Below are positions 11,386 to 25,052 of a stretch of 64,000 bases of DNA, piece after piece. Location: assembly GCF_039729015.1 (NCBI RefSeq), contig NZ_CP155792.1, positions 1,760,001 to 1,824,000 on the forward strand, written 5' to 3'. The stretch is from Blastococcus sp. HT6-30. GTDB lineage: Bacteria; Actinomycetota; Actinomycetes; Mycobacteriales; Geodermatophilaceae. The notes below the pieces were generated by a model. The model saw nothing but the letters and a program-made list of their open reading frames with translations. It ran no database searches and was not told the origin of the DNA. A program made the position numbers and the translations under genes. How positions within the stretch are numbered: the stretch's first letter is position 1; every line of letters starts with the position of its first letter.

Positions 11386-13138
11386 GCGACCGACCCCGGC
11401 GACGACCGCCGCCGGCCGTCTCTCCGAGCTGCGCATCCGCGGCCTCGGCGCCATCGACGACGTCATGCTGGAGCTCGGCCGTGGGCTGACCGTGGTGACG
11501 GGGGAGACCGGCGCTGGGAAGACCATGGTGGTGACGGGCCTGACCCTGCTCTTCGGCGGCCGCGCCGACCCGGGGCGGGTCCGGTCGAGCGGGCGAGCGG
11601 GGGTCGAGGGACGGCTGGAGCTGCCGCCCGAGTCGCCGGCCTGGGCCCGCGCCATCGACGCCGGCGCCGACCCCGACGACGACGGCAGCCTAATCCTGGC
11701 GCGCACCGTCAGCGCCGAGGGCCGGTCCCGCGCCTACCTGGGCGGGCGCAGCGTTCCGGTCGGGGTCGTCGCCGAGCTGGCCGAGAACCTGCTGGCCGTG
11801 CACGGGCAGACCGACCAGCTGCGCCTGTCGCGGCCGGCCGAGCAGCGCCGGGCGCTCGACCGGTACGCCGGCGCCGACCACCTGGCCCTGCTGGAGCGGT
11901 ACCGCCAGGCGCACCAGCGCTGGCGCGCGCTCGCGGCCGACCTCGAGCGCCGGCACGGCCAGGCCCGGGAGCTGGCGCAGGCGGCCGACGTGCTCCGGCA
12001 CGGCCTCGAGGAGATCGAGACGGTCGCGCCGGAGCCCGGGGAGGACGAGGCGCTCGACACCCAGGCGAAGCGGCTCAGCGACGCCGACGCGCTGCGCGCC
12101 GCCGCCGACGAGGCGCGCATGGCGCTGATCGGCGACGTGACCGGCGACCTCGGTGGCGGCGAGCTGCCCCAGGACGCCACCGCCGCGCTGGCCATCGCCG
12201 AGCGGGCGCTGGCCGCCTCCGACGACCCCACCCTGGTCCTGCTCGCCCAGGACCTCGCCGACGCCGTCGCCGTGGTGTCCGACGTCGCCGGTCAGCTCGC
12301 CGGGTACGTCGCCGACCTGGACGCCGATCCGGGTCGGCTGGCCGAGGTGCTCGACCGGCGGGCCGTCATCACCGCGCTGGTCCGCAAGTACGCCGACGCG
12401 GGCGCGGGCGTGGCGGGGATGCTCGTCTGGGCCGAGGACGCGCAGCGTCGGCTCGCCGAGCTCGACGTCTCCGACGAGGCGCTGGAGGCGCTGGCGGCCG
12501 AACGGGACGCCGCCCGCGCCGAGGTCGACCGGCTGGGCGCGGGGATCTCGGCCGGCCGCCGGGCCGCCGCGGAGGGCTTCGCCGCCGACGTGGGCGCCGA
12601 GCTGGCCGGCCTGGCGATGAAGAGCGCCCGGGTCTCCTTCAGCATCGACAGCCACCCCGACGACCCGGGCCCGGACGGCATCGACGAGGTGGCGCTGCTG
12701 CTCGCCGCCCACCCCGGCGCGCCGCCACGGCCGGTGCACAAGGGCGCCTCCGGCGGTGAGCTCTCCCGGGTCATGCTGGCCATCGAGGTCGTGTTCGCCG
12801 GCGCGGACCCGGTGCCCGTCATGGTCTTCGACGAGGTGGACGCCGGCGTCGGCGGTCAGGCGGCCGGGGAGATCGGCCGGCGGCTGGCCCGGCTGGCTCG
12901 GGACCACCAGGTCGTCGTCGTCACGCACCTGGCGCAGGTGGCGGCTTTCGCCGACACCCACCTCGTCGTGGACAAGTCGCCGGACACCGGCGCCGGGGTC
13001 ACCGCCACCGACATCCGCTCGGTCGACGGCGAGGACCGGGTGCGCGAGCTCGCCCGGATGCTCTCCGGCCTGGCCGACAGCGACACCGGCCAGGCGCACG
13101 CCCGGGAGCTCCTCGCCGTGGCCGCGGCCGCCCGCTGA
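11360..13138 (+). CDS. recN: DNA repair ATPase RecN
   Basis: 592 aa, GTG start after GGAGGTGA. SMC-like architecture: Walker A in VVTGETGAGKTMVVTG near residue 50, a central coiled-coil region, the signature KGASGGELSRVMLAIE, and Walker B in PVMVFDEVDAGVGG, followed by VVVVTHLAQVAAFAD. It takes part in double-strand-break repair with RecA. Length and motifs are complete. It is coupled to nadK by a 26-bp overlap. Confidence 0.95.
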   Translation: MAARTTTSERPTPATTAAGRLSELRIRGLGAIDDVMLELGRGLTVVTGETGAGKTMVVTGLTLLFGGRADPGRVRSSGRAGVEGRLELPPESPAWARAIDAGADPDDDGSLILARTVSAEGRSRAYLGGRSVPVGVVAELAENLLAVHGQTDQLRLSRPAEQRRALDRYAGADHLALLERYRQAHQRWRALAADLERRHGQARELAQAADVLRHGLEEIETVAPEPGEDEALDTQAKRLSDADALRAAADEARMALIGDVTGDLGGGELPQDATAALAIAERALAASDDPTLVLLAQDLADAVAVVSDVAGQLAGYVADLDADPGRLAEVLDRRAVITALVRKYADAGAGVAGMLVWAEDAQRRLAELDVSDEALEALAAERDAARAEVDRLGAGISAGRRAAAEGFAADVGAELAGLAMKSARVSFSIDSHPDDPGPDGIDEVALLLAAHPGAPPRPVHKGASGGELSRVMLAIEVVFAGADPVPVMVFDEVDAGVGGQAAGEIGRRLARLARDHQVVVVTHLAQVAAFADTHLVVDKSPDTGAGVTATDIRSVDGEDRVRELARMLSGLADSDTGQAHARELLAVAAAAR

Positions 13139-13203
13139 CCCTGTGTCGCCGGGTCGGGGTGACCGGGGGAGTGCCGCGGTGCGCGGCGGGGTAGGGGGCG
13201 CCG

Positions 13204-13920
13204 GTGACCTGCTTCTCCTCCACCGACGAGTCCGCGCACTACGGGTTCTCGGTGTGCATGCTGCTCGACCAGTACCGCGACCAGCTGCCCTGGGCGGAGG
13301 AGGGCGTCGACGAGCTGGGCACCGGTGACGCCACCGCCATCGCCGACGTCGTGCGCGCGCTCGCCGGGCTGCGGGTGCGCAGCTACGACATCAGCGCGCC
13401 GTCGGTCGAGCGGGCCCGCGCCAACATCGCCGAGCTCGGGGTCGCCGACCGCTACACCGTGGAGCTGGGTGACTTCTTCGACCAAGCTGACTCGGCCGGT
13501 GGGCACCAGGCGACCACGGTGATCTCCAACCCGCCCTACCTCCCGGCCCCTGACCGCGACATCCTGATGCCCGAGCTCTGGGGCGGCGTCCGCGGCAACG
13601 ACCTGGTGCTGCAGCTGCTCAAGGCCGGGTACACCAACGTCATCTCCGCCGTGGCCAGCTACTCCGATCCGCAGGGAACCCTGCGCACCGCCGAGGACCT
13701 CGGCTACCGCGTCGTCAACTTCCTCGCCATGGGCCTGGACTACGGGCCCTACAGCAGCGAGCCGAAGGTGCGGGAGCACATCCGCCGGCTGTGCGAGGAC
13801 GGCCACGGCTGGGCGGGGGAGGACGGCTACATGGTCGCCGTCGCCCTCTTCACCCGGGACCCCGGCCTCCCGGGCGACCGCGCCGACCAGCTGCTGAACT
13901 CGCTTCAGATCACTCCGTGA
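13204..13920 (+). CDS. SAM-dependent methyltransferase with NPPY motif
   Basis: 238 aa from GTG 13204. Motif I is altered but recognisable (DELGTGDATAIADVV), an acidic ribose-binding position follows in VRSYDISAPSVERARANI, and the catalytic ISNPPYLPAPD is present. NPPY places it among the class I enzymes that methylate amide or exocyclic amino nitrogens, such as PrmC/HemK-type or N6-adenine methyltransferases. No target-recognition domain is visible. It is an addition relative to the usual recN-steA order. The substrate is unknown. Confidence 0.75.
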   Translation: MTCFSSTDESAHYGFSVCMLLDQYRDQLPWAEEGVDELGTGDATAIADVVRALAGLRVRSYDISAPSVERARANIAELGVADRYTVELGDFFDQADSAGGHQATTVISNPPYLPAPDRDILMPELWGGVRGNDLVLQLLKAGYTNVISAVASYSDPQGTLRTAEDLGYRVVNFLAMGLDYGPYSSEPKVREHIRRLCEDGHGWAGEDGYMVAVALFTRDPGLPGDRADQLLNSLQITP

Positions 13921-14038
13921 TCCGACCGCGGCCAGGTGCCGTGCCCCGGATGGGCTGAGCCGTTGTCCGCGCCCCCTCGGGGAGCCTCCGGCCCCCCCTC
14001 GGCGGCTCGCCTCGCGGGGGCGGCTCCGCGACCTCCTC

Positions 14039-14056
14039 GGGGACCCTTCGGGCCCC
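14039..14056. terminator. Hairpin between convergent genes
   Basis: GGGG(A)CCC TTC GGGCCCC forms a GC-rich stem with one bulged A. It lies between the convergent methyltransferase and TetR genes, inside a very G/C-repetitive 140-bp spacer. There is no U-tract, as is common in high-GC Actinobacteria; it could serve both directions. Confidence 0.45.
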
Positions 14057-14064
14057 CTCGTCGG

Positions 14065-15066
14065 TCACCTCCGCTTGGCGTAGCCGGCGAGGCCGAACTG
14101 CAGGAGTGCGAGCCCGCGACGGCCCTGCCGGCGCAGCTCAGCGGACAACTCCGGCCCGCTGATCCCGTCGAGCACCCGGTCCCGTGCCAGGTCGAGCAGG
14201 GAGGCGTACAGCCCCAGGATGGCGTGCGCGGCCAGCCAGGGCTCGATCTGGCCCGGCTTCGCGGCGGTCTCCTCGGCGATGAGATCGGCCAGCGAGCCGG
14301 TGAGCTCGCCGAGGATCTCCCGTTCACGGATCTGCAGCGTGCGGCTGCCCCGGATCACCCGCGCCATCTGCCCGACGCCGTCGGCCGCCTCGGGCGTTCC
14401 GAGCAGGCTGATCGCCGCGACGACGAAGCTGCCGGCGGCTGCGGCCACGGACTCACCGGCGGGGCGTCGGCGCACGGCGTCCAGCAGGGCCGCGCGCATG
14501 GGCGGGTCGGCGTCGAAGACCAGGCCTTCCTTGACCGGGAAGTGGTTGAACACCGTCTTCTCCACGACCCCGGCGCGCTGGGCGATCTCCACCACGCTGA
14601 CCGCGTCGAACCCACGCTCGGCGAACAGTTCGGTCGCGGCGTCGACGATCCGGTTGCGCGTCTGCTGGCGACGGCGTTCCCGTAGTCCGGATCCGCGCAG
14701 AGCCCGGCGACCGCGGCGCCGGTCGTCCCCGTCACCCTCGGTCACGCCGGCCGGACCGCCGCCGGCCGGCGCGCTCGTGGTCCCGGTGGCCGGCTCGGCG
14801 GCCGCGGCGGCCGCCGGCGGGGCGGGTTGGGCGGGCGGGCGAGTCAGCGCCACCGCCGGCCCGGCGGACGGCTGCGCCGGTGGGGCCGGCGCCGTCGCGA
14901 TCGGGTCGTCGACGTGGTCGGGCTCGGAACCGCCCAGATCAGGCGCAGGGACCGCCCGGATCACCGCGCCACCGACGGGCGCCACGGCGTCCTGGTCGGT
15001 CTGCGGGTAGGACGACGCAGTCGTCAGCGCACCTGCCACTCCAGTCACGAGGGCAACGTTAGTCAC
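14065..15066 (-). CDS. TetR/AcrR-family transcriptional regulator with Pro/Ala-rich N-terminal extension
   Basis: Up to about 333 aa. The TetR helix-turn-helix is clear (RIVDAATELFAERGFDAVSV, then VEIAQRAGVVEKTVFNHFP), followed by an all-helical ligand/dimerisation domain ending LALLQFGLAGYAKRR. An extension of about 120 residues rich in Ala/Pro precedes the HTH, which is unusual for the family; true starts closer to the HTH (a GTG begins VTEGDGDD) are possible. GTG 15066 and GTG 15048 are alternatives. It is divergent from steA, so it may regulate itself and that promoter region (inference). Confidence 0.8.
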   Translation of the reverse strand: MTNVALVTGVAGALTTASSYPQTDQDAVAPVGGAVIRAVPAPDLGGSEPDHVDDPIATAPAPPAQPSAGPAVALTRPPAQPAPPAAAAAAEPATGTTSAPAGGGPAGVTEGDGDDRRRGRRALRGSGLRERRRQQTRNRIVDAATELFAERGFDAVSVVEIAQRAGVVEKTVFNHFPVKEGLVFDADPPMRAALLDAVRRRPAGESVAAAAGSFVVAAISLLGTPEAADGVGQMARVIRGSRTLQIREREILGELTGSLADLIAEETAAKPGQIEPWLAAHAILGLYASLLDLARDRVLDGISGPELSAELRRQGRRGLALLQFGLAGYAKRR

Positions 15067-15212
15067 AACTCGGTAACGGTCCCGCGCAGGCGGCGCGAGG
15101 ACGTCGCCGGCGTGTCGGCCGGACCCGGTGTCGGACACGGTCCGTGACCGGAACGTCGCCCATGCGCGTCGGACGAACGGCCGCGGAACTTCGCGTGGCA
15201 GCATGCGGTGTC

Positions 15213-16400
15213 ATGCGCATCGGCACCGTTCGCCGCGGCCGGGCACAGGAGACAGGGTCCGGCGTCGCCGGCACCGTCCGTCTGGACCGCCGCACCAAGA
15301 ACCTGACGAAACGGCTGCGCCCCGGCGACATCGCCGTCATCGACCACGTCGACATCGACCGGGTCTCCGCCGATGCGCTCGTCGGCTGCAAGGTCGCCGC
15401 GGTGGTCAACGCCGCCCCCAGCATCTCCGGCCGGTATCCGAACCTGGGCCCCGAGATCCTGATCAACGCCGGCATCCCGCTGCTCGACGACGTCGGCAAG
15501 GACGTGTTCGCCAAGCTCAAGGAGGGAACCCGGGTCCGCCTCGACGACGGCAAGCTGCTCGACGAGCAGGGCGCGGTGGTCGCGGAGGGCACCGTCCACG
15601 ACAGCGCGACGGTGGCGGCCGCGATGGCGGATGCCAAGGCCGGTCTCTCGGTGCAGCTGGAAGCGTTCGCCGCCAACACGATGGAGTACATGAAGCGGGA
15701 GCGCGCGCTCCTGCTCGACGGTGTCGGCGTCCCCGACGTCACCACGTCCATCGAGGGCCGGCACGTACTCGTGGTCGTCCGCGGCTACGACTACAAGGAG
15801 GACCTGCACGCCCTCCGCTCCTACATCCGCGACTACCGCCCGGTCCTCATCGGCGTCGACGGCGGCGCCGACGCGCTGGTCGAGGCCGGCTACTCGCCCG
15901 ACATGATCATCGGCGACATGGACTCGGTTAGCGACGACGTCCTGCGCTCCGGCGCCGAGGTGGTCGTGCACGCCTACGCCGACGGCCGCGCTCCCGGCCT
16001 GGCCCGGGTGCAGGACCTCGGCGTGGAGGCCATCACCTTCCCCGCCGCCGCCACCAGCGAGGACATCGCGATGCTCCTCGCCGATGAGAAGGGCGCCACG
16101 CTCATCGTCGCCGTCGGCACCCACGCCACCCTCGTGGAGTTCCTGGACAAGGGCCGCGGGGGCATGGCCTCGACCTTCCTCACCCGCCTGCGCCTCGGCG
16201 GCAAGCTCGTCGACGCCAAGGGCGTCAGCCGGCTTTACCGCAGCCGCATCTCGACCACCGCCCTCGTGATCCTGGTGATCGCCGCCCTCATCGCCATCGG
16301 ATCGGCGCTGGCCCTCTCCGCAGCCGGGCGCGTCTACCTGGATCTGCTGCTCGACCAATGGAACAGCTTCATGTTCTGGCTGGAGAACCTCTTCTCGTGA
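15213..16400 (+). CDS. steA: Cytokinetic-ring protein SteA homologue
   Basis: About 395 aa from ATG 15213. The N-terminal signature is GTVRLDRRTKNLTKRLRPGD; a thiamine-pyrophosphokinase-like core follows (VLIGVDGGADALVEAGYSPD, MIIGDMDSVSDD), and there is a C-terminal membrane segment (TTALVILVIAALIAIGSALA). SteA with SteB affects cell separation after division in Corynebacterium (Rv1697 position here). Earlier in-frame starts exist at GTG 15144 and ATG 15162; 15213 gives the usual length. Its stop overlaps the GTG of the next gene. Confidence 0.88.
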   Translation: MRIGTVRRGRAQETGSGVAGTVRLDRRTKNLTKRLRPGDIAVIDHVDIDRVSADALVGCKVAAVVNAAPSISGRYPNLGPEILINAGIPLLDDVGKDVFAKLKEGTRVRLDDGKLLDEQGAVVAEGTVHDSATVAAAMADAKAGLSVQLEAFAANTMEYMKRERALLLDGVGVPDVTTSIEGRHVLVVVRGYDYKEDLHALRSYIRDYRPVLIGVDGGADALVEAGYSPDMIIGDMDSVSDDVLRSGAEVVVHAYADGRAPGLARVQDLGVEAITFPAAATSEDIAMLLADEKGATLIVAVGTHATLVEFLDKGRGGMASTFLTRLRLGGKLVDAKGVSRLYRSRISTTALVILVIAALIAIGSALALSAAGRVYLDLLLDQWNSFMFWLENLFS

Positions 16401-17344
16401 TCGACTTCCGTTACCACCTGGTCTCGCTGATCGCGGTCTTCCTGGCGGTGGCGCTGGGCATCGTCATCGGCACGACCGCGCTCAACGAGCCGATCCTGGC
16501 CGACATCGAGAACCAGGTCGCCGCTCTCGAGCGGGACAAGCGGAACCTCGAGGACCGCACCCAGGAGCTGCAGTCCCAGCTGGACACCTCTCAGGAGTTC
16601 GAGGAGGCCGTGGGCCCCGCACTGGTCGAGGGCACGCTCACCGACCGCAGCGTCCTGCTGATCCCGACCAACGAGACCGTCACGCCGGAGACGGTCGAGG
16701 CGGTCACCGACCTGATCGGCGAGGCCGGCGGCTCGGTCAGCGGCGTGGTGCGGCTGGAGCCCGCGTACAGCGACCCGGCGACCGGCGCCGCCCTGCAGAG
16801 CTACGTCACCGGCTCCGGCCTCCCCGCGGGTGTGCAGCTGCCCGAGAGCGGCGACGCCGACGCGCTGGTGGCCTCGTTGCTGTCCCAGGTCCTGATGGTC
16901 CCGCCGGGCGGCCCGGTCCCCGACCCCGCCGCGGTGTCCTCGGTCCTCGCCGGCCTCAGCTCGCTGGACGTGCTCATCCCCGAGGGCGCGTCGGTCACGC
17001 CCGCCGACCACGCGGTGCTCCTCACCGGGAGCGGTTTCACCGGCGACGACGCCGAGCGCCGCAACGCCGCCCTCGTGGAGCTGGCCACCGCGCTGGACGC
17101 CCGCGGGCAGGGGGCCGTCGTGGCCGGCGACGCGACATCGGCCCGCCCGAACGGGCTCATCGGCACCATCCGTGCCGACCCGGCGCTCGCGACGGCGATC
17201 TCCACGGTCGACAACGTCGCCACCGTCGTCGGGCGGATCAGCACCGTCCTGGCGCTGGGGCAGGAGTCGCAGGGCACGTCGGGCAAGTACGGGACCGGCG
17301 AGGACACCCAGCCGGTGCCGCCGGTGCCCGCCGCCGCGCAGTGA
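16397..17344 (+). CDS. mctB: MctB/CopT-like membrane-anchored protein (copper transporter family)
   Basis: 315 aa from GTG 16397 (GTGA overlap with steA). The start IDFRYHLVSLIAVFLAVALG and the following segment give one N-terminal membrane helix, then a periplasmic coiled coil (VAALERDKRNLEDRTQELQS) and an alpha/beta domain. This is the arrangement of MctB (Rv1698), linked to copper tolerance and porin-like activity in mycobacteria; the pairing with SteA suggests an envelope or cell-division role as well. The C-terminus is low-complexity. Biochemical function is not certain. Confidence 0.82.
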   Translation: MIDFRYHLVSLIAVFLAVALGIVIGTTALNEPILADIENQVAALERDKRNLEDRTQELQSQLDTSQEFEEAVGPALVEGTLTDRSVLLIPTNETVTPETVEAVTDLIGEAGGSVSGVVRLEPAYSDPATGAALQSYVTGSGLPAGVQLPESGDADALVASLLSQVLMVPPGGPVPDPAAVSSVLAGLSSLDVLIPEGASVTPADHAVLLTGSGFTGDDAERRNAALVELATALDARGQGAVVAGDATSARPNGLIGTIRADPALATAISTVDNVATVVGRISTVLALGQESQGTSGKYGTGEDTQPVPPVPAAAQ

Positions 17345-18180
17345 GCGGCCGGCGCCCCGCGCTGCTCGCGCTGGCCGGCGTCGCGTCGGCGCGGGCCGCC
17401 CTCGCCGGAGCCGCCGCGCTGACCGACCGCCCGGCCGGCGCGCCGTGGCGGCGGACCAACTACGCCGGTCGTCCGGTGAGCCTGCTCGGGGGCCCCGCGC
17501 TGGCGTTCTCGGCCACGGCGGGCGCGGTGCTGGGCGCACCGCCCGGTACCCGTGCCGCGGCTGCGCTCGTCGGCGCCGTGTCGGGTCTGGTGGGCGGTTA
17601 CGACGACCTCGCCGGCGCCCGACCGGAGCAGGCCCGCGACAAGGGGCTGGCCGGGCACCTGCGGGCGCTGCGGGAGGGCCGGGTCTCGGCCGGCGCGGTC
17701 AAGGTGACCGGCATCGGTGCCGCCGCTGCCGCGGCCGCGTTCCTGACCCGCGGCCCCGGCCGGGGGAGCGCGGCCCTGGTCGACGGCGTCCTCACCACCG
17801 GCCTGGTCGCTGGAACCGCCAACCTCCTGAACCTCCTGGACCTGCGGCCCGGGCGCGCGGCCAAGGCCGGGGCGATCGCCGCGGTCGCCGGTCTCGGCGG
17901 TCCGGCCGGCGGTCTGGTGGCCGGGCCGCTCGGGGCGACCCTCGCGGTGCTCCCCGAGGACCTCGGGGAGCGGATCATGCTCGGCGACTGCGGCGCGAAC
18001 GCGCTGGGCGCCCTCCTCGGGCTGCGGCTGGCCGGAGCGCACTCGCGCGGGGCCCGGGCCGGCGCGCTCGCCGCGATCACCGCGCTCACCCTGGCCAGCG
18101 AGCGGATCAGCTTCACCAGGGTCATCGAGGCCACCCCGGGACTCCGCGATCTGGACCGCCTCGGTCGCCGCTCGTCGTGA
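17341..18180 (+). CDS. MraY/WecA-like polyprenyl-phosphate sugar-phosphate transferase homologue
   Basis: 279 aa, GTG start overlapping the mctB stop. A hydrophobic polytopic protein with fragments of the GT4-transferase (MraY/WecA) family: SGLVGGYDDLAGARPEQARD resembles the aspartate motif, NLLNLLDLRPGRAAKAG the conserved N-x-x-N-x-x-D motif, and IMLGDCGANALGALLGLRLA the third motif. It is shorter than true MraY (about 350 aa) and lacks part of the N-terminal helices, so the substrate is uncertain. It begins a coupled envelope module with the MurJ-like, GT4 and membrane-hydrolase-like genes. Confidence 0.75.
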   Translation: MSGRRPALLALAGVASARAALAGAAALTDRPAGAPWRRTNYAGRPVSLLGGPALAFSATAGAVLGAPPGTRAAAALVGAVSGLVGGYDDLAGARPEQARDKGLAGHLRALREGRVSAGAVKVTGIGAAAAAAAFLTRGPGRGSAALVDGVLTTGLVAGTANLLNLLDLRPGRAAKAGAIAAVAGLGGPAGGLVAGPLGATLAVLPEDLGERIMLGDCGANALGALLGLRLAGAHSRGARAGALAAITALTLASERISFTRVIEATPGLRDLDRLGRRSS

Positions 18181-19802
18181 GCACCCGGCAGGTGGCGCGC
18201 GGGGTGGCCGGCGCCGCCGCCCTGATCGCGGCGCTCACCCTCCTGGCCCGGCTGGCCGGCTTCGGCCGCACGCTGGTGTTCACCAACACGGTGGGCGCCG
18301 GCAGCACCGGTGACGCCTACCTGGCGGCCAACAACGTCCCGAACATCGTCTTCGAGGTCGTCGCGGGCGGCGCGCTGGCCAGCCTGGTCGTGCCGATGCT
18401 CGCCGGCGGCATCGCCGCGGGCGACCGCGAGCAGGTGCGCCGCACCGCCTCGGCCCTGCTCGGCTGGACCCTCCTGCTGCTGATCCCGCTGGCGGTCCTG
18501 CTCGCGGTGCTCGCCGAGCCGATCGCCCGGCTGCTGCTCGGCGGGGGCGACGAGGTCGAGGTGGCGCTGGCCAGCCGCTTCCTGCTGGTCTTCGCGCCGC
18601 AGGTCGTCCTCTACGGGGTCGGCATCGTCCTCACCGGCGTGCTCCAGGCGCACCGGCGCTTCGCCGGCCCGGCGCTGGCGCCGCTGCTGTCCAGCGTGGT
18701 GGTGGCGACGACGTACCTGCTCTTCGCCGCCATGGGCGGCGACCGGGACGTCGCCGGGCTCTCCACCCCGGCGGAGCTGGTGCTCGGCGTCGGGACGACG
18801 GTCGGCGTGGTCGCCCTCAGCCTGAGCCTGCTGCTCCCGATGCGGGGGCTACGCCTGGGCCTGCGGCCCGCCTTGCGCTTCCCGGTCGGCGCGGCGCCCC
18901 GGGTGCGCCGGCTCGCCCTGGCCGGCGTGCTCACCCTCGCGGGGCAGCAGCTGCTGGCCGCCGTCGCCATCCGGCTGGCCAACGACGGGGCTCCCGACGG
19001 CACCCAGGTGATCTACGCGGCCGGCCTCACCGTCTTCCTCCTGCCCTGGGCCGCCCTGGCCGTCCCGCTGGCGACGTCGGCCTACCCCGGGCTGGCCGAG
19101 CGGGCCGAGAGCGGCGACGAGGCCGGTTACCGCCGTGCGCTCGCGCCGGTCACCGTGCTCACGGTCACCGCCGTGGCCGTCGCCGCCGCGGCCCTGGTCG
19201 CGACCGCCGGGCCGATGGCGCGCGTCTTCCTCGGGTCGGGCACGGACGCCGAGGTGTCCGCGCTGCGCGACACGATCGTCGCCTTCGCTCCGGGCCTGCT
19301 CGGCTACGGGCTGGTGGCGCTGCTGACCCGGGCGCTCTACGCGCGCGGCGTGTGGCAGGCGCCCACCGTCTGCCTGCTCGGCGGGTGGCTGCTCGCCGTC
19401 GTCGCCGACATCGTGCTCGCCCGGGCCCTGCCCGCCGAGGACCGGGCGCTGGCGCTCGGGCTGGGGCACACCGTCGGCGTGACCGTCGCCGGGGCCGGGC
19501 TGCTGGTCGTGGTCGCCCGCGTCGCGGGCCGGGGGGCGCTGGGGGGCCTGGCCCGCACCGGCCCCGCGGCGGTCCTGGCGGCAGCCGCGGGCGGGGCCGC
19601 CGGGCTCTGGCTCGCCCGGGCCCTGGACGCGGATCCGGTGCCTGACGGTGGGCTGCTGGCCACGCTCGCCGCCGGCATCCTGGCCGGGGGAACCGTGCTC
19701 GTCGTGGCGCTGGCGGTCATGATGGGCACGGCCCGCGCGCAGCTGGTGGGGGCGATCCGGGAATTGCGGTCCACGGGCGAGCAGGAGGTGCGCAGTGGCT
19801 GA
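18177..19802 (+). CDS. murJ: MurJ/MviN-type lipid II flippase homologue
   Basis: 541 aa from GTG 18177, overlapping the previous stop. A polytopic membrane protein with about 14 hydrophobic segments and the MurJ-like N-terminus (ALTLLARLAGFGRTLVFTNT, GDAYLAANNVPNIVFEVVAG). MurJ flips lipid-linked peptidoglycan precursor across the membrane. It may be a second MurJ-like flippase, because the canonical actinobacterial gene usually sits elsewhere with a long cytosolic tail; here it lies with a MraY-like enzyme and a GT4. The gene symbol refers to the family, not to a proven function. Confidence 0.82.
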   Translation: MSTRQVARGVAGAAALIAALTLLARLAGFGRTLVFTNTVGAGSTGDAYLAANNVPNIVFEVVAGGALASLVVPMLAGGIAAGDREQVRRTASALLGWTLLLLIPLAVLLAVLAEPIARLLLGGGDEVEVALASRFLLVFAPQVVLYGVGIVLTGVLQAHRRFAGPALAPLLSSVVVATTYLLFAAMGGDRDVAGLSTPAELVLGVGTTVGVVALSLSLLLPMRGLRLGLRPALRFPVGAAPRVRRLALAGVLTLAGQQLLAAVAIRLANDGAPDGTQVIYAAGLTVFLLPWAALAVPLATSAYPGLAERAESGDEAGYRRALAPVTVLTVTAVAVAAAALVATAGPMARVFLGSGTDAEVSALRDTIVAFAPGLLGYGLVALLTRALYARGVWQAPTVCLLGGWLLAVVADIVLARALPAEDRALALGLGHTVGVTVAGAGLLVVVARVAGRGALGGLARTGPAAVLAAAAGGAAGLWLARALDADPVPDGGLLATLAAGILAGGTVLVVALAVMMGTARAQLVGAIRELRSTGEQEVRSG

Positions 19803-20936
19803 GCCGGCCCTGCGGGACCGCCGGATCATCGAGGTGCTGGCCACCAGCACCGGCGGGGTCGGCACCCACGTGCGCTCGGTGCTGCCGGCGCTGGTCGCCT
19901 CCGGCGCCGCCGTCGATGTCTGCGGGCCGCGGGCCACCGACGAGCTGTTCGGTTTCTCCGGCCGGGGCGCGACCTTCACCCCGGTGGAGATCTCCGCCGG
20001 GCTGGCGCCCGGGGCCGACGCCCGGGCGGTGCAGGCGCTCCGTGCGGCGCTGGCCGGCAGCGACCTGGTGCACGCCCACGGTCTGCGCGCCGGCCTGGTC
20101 GCCGCGGCCGCGCGGCGGCTGGGCGCACCCTCGACCCGGCTGGTCCTCACGCTGCACAACGCCCTGCCGGAGGGCGGCGGGCTGCGCCGCCGGGTGCTGG
20201 AGCGGGCCGAACGGGCCACCGTGCGCGCTGCGGACGTCGTGCTGGCCGCCTCGGCGGACCTGGCGGAGAACGCCCGGCGGCTGGGCGCCGGGGACGTGCG
20301 CCTGGCACCGGTGTCCGCTCCGCTGCTGCCGCCGGCCACGCGCGCCCCCGGCGAGGTCCGCGAGGAGCTCGGGCTCGATGACGACCGGGCGCTGGTCGTG
20401 GCGGTCGGCCGGCTGCACCCGCAGAAGGGATACGACGTCCTCCTGGACGCGGTGGCCCGCTGGTCGGCCGACCAGCGCCTGCGCCCCGCGCCCCTGGTCG
20501 TCGTCGCCGGCAACGGGCCGCTGCACGACGAGCTGACCGCGCGGATCCGTGCCGAGGCGCTGCCGGTGACCCTGCTCGGCCGGCGGGACGACGTCCCCGA
20601 CCTGCTCGCCGCCGCCGACCTCTGCGTGCTGCCCTCCCGCTGGGAGGCGCGGTCGCTCACCGCCCAGGAGGCACTCCGCGCGGGCGTCCCGCTGGTGGCC
20701 ACCCGCACCGGCGGGCTGCCGGAGCTGCTCGGCGACGCCGCCGAGCTGGTTCCGGTGGGTGACGCCGACGCGCTGGCGGAGGCGGTGGTGCGGGTGCTGT
20801 GCGACAGGGCGCACGCCGCCGAGCTCACCGCGGCGGGGCTCCGGCAGGCGGCCAGCTGGCCCGACGAGGAGGGCACGGCCGCCCAGCTGGTCGGGATCTA
20901 CCGCGAGCTGCTGGGGACGACGGCCCGGCCCGGGGC

Positions 20937-20940
<4 letters not shown>
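19795..20940 (+). CDS. Glycosyltransferase family 4
   Basis: 381 aa, GTG start overlapping murJ by 8 bp. GT-B fold: an N-terminal domain with IIEVLATSTGGVGTHVRSVL and LVHAHGLRAGLVAAAARRLG, and a C-terminal domain with VVAVGRLHPQKGYDVLLDAV, the DVPDLLAAADLCVLPSRWEA donor region and the GVPLVATRTGGLPELLGD E-x7-E-like segment. It transfers a sugar from a nucleotide-sugar to an acceptor that is probably lipid-linked, given its neighbours. Cytosolic or peripheral to the membrane. Specific donor and acceptor unknown. Confidence 0.88.
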
Positions 20941-25050
<4,110 letters not shown>

Positions 25051-25052
25051 CG

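Noticed and set aside
10318-11706. A 462-codon antisense frame across nadK and recN
   Set aside because: Shadow of the coding strand; both sense genes are complete.
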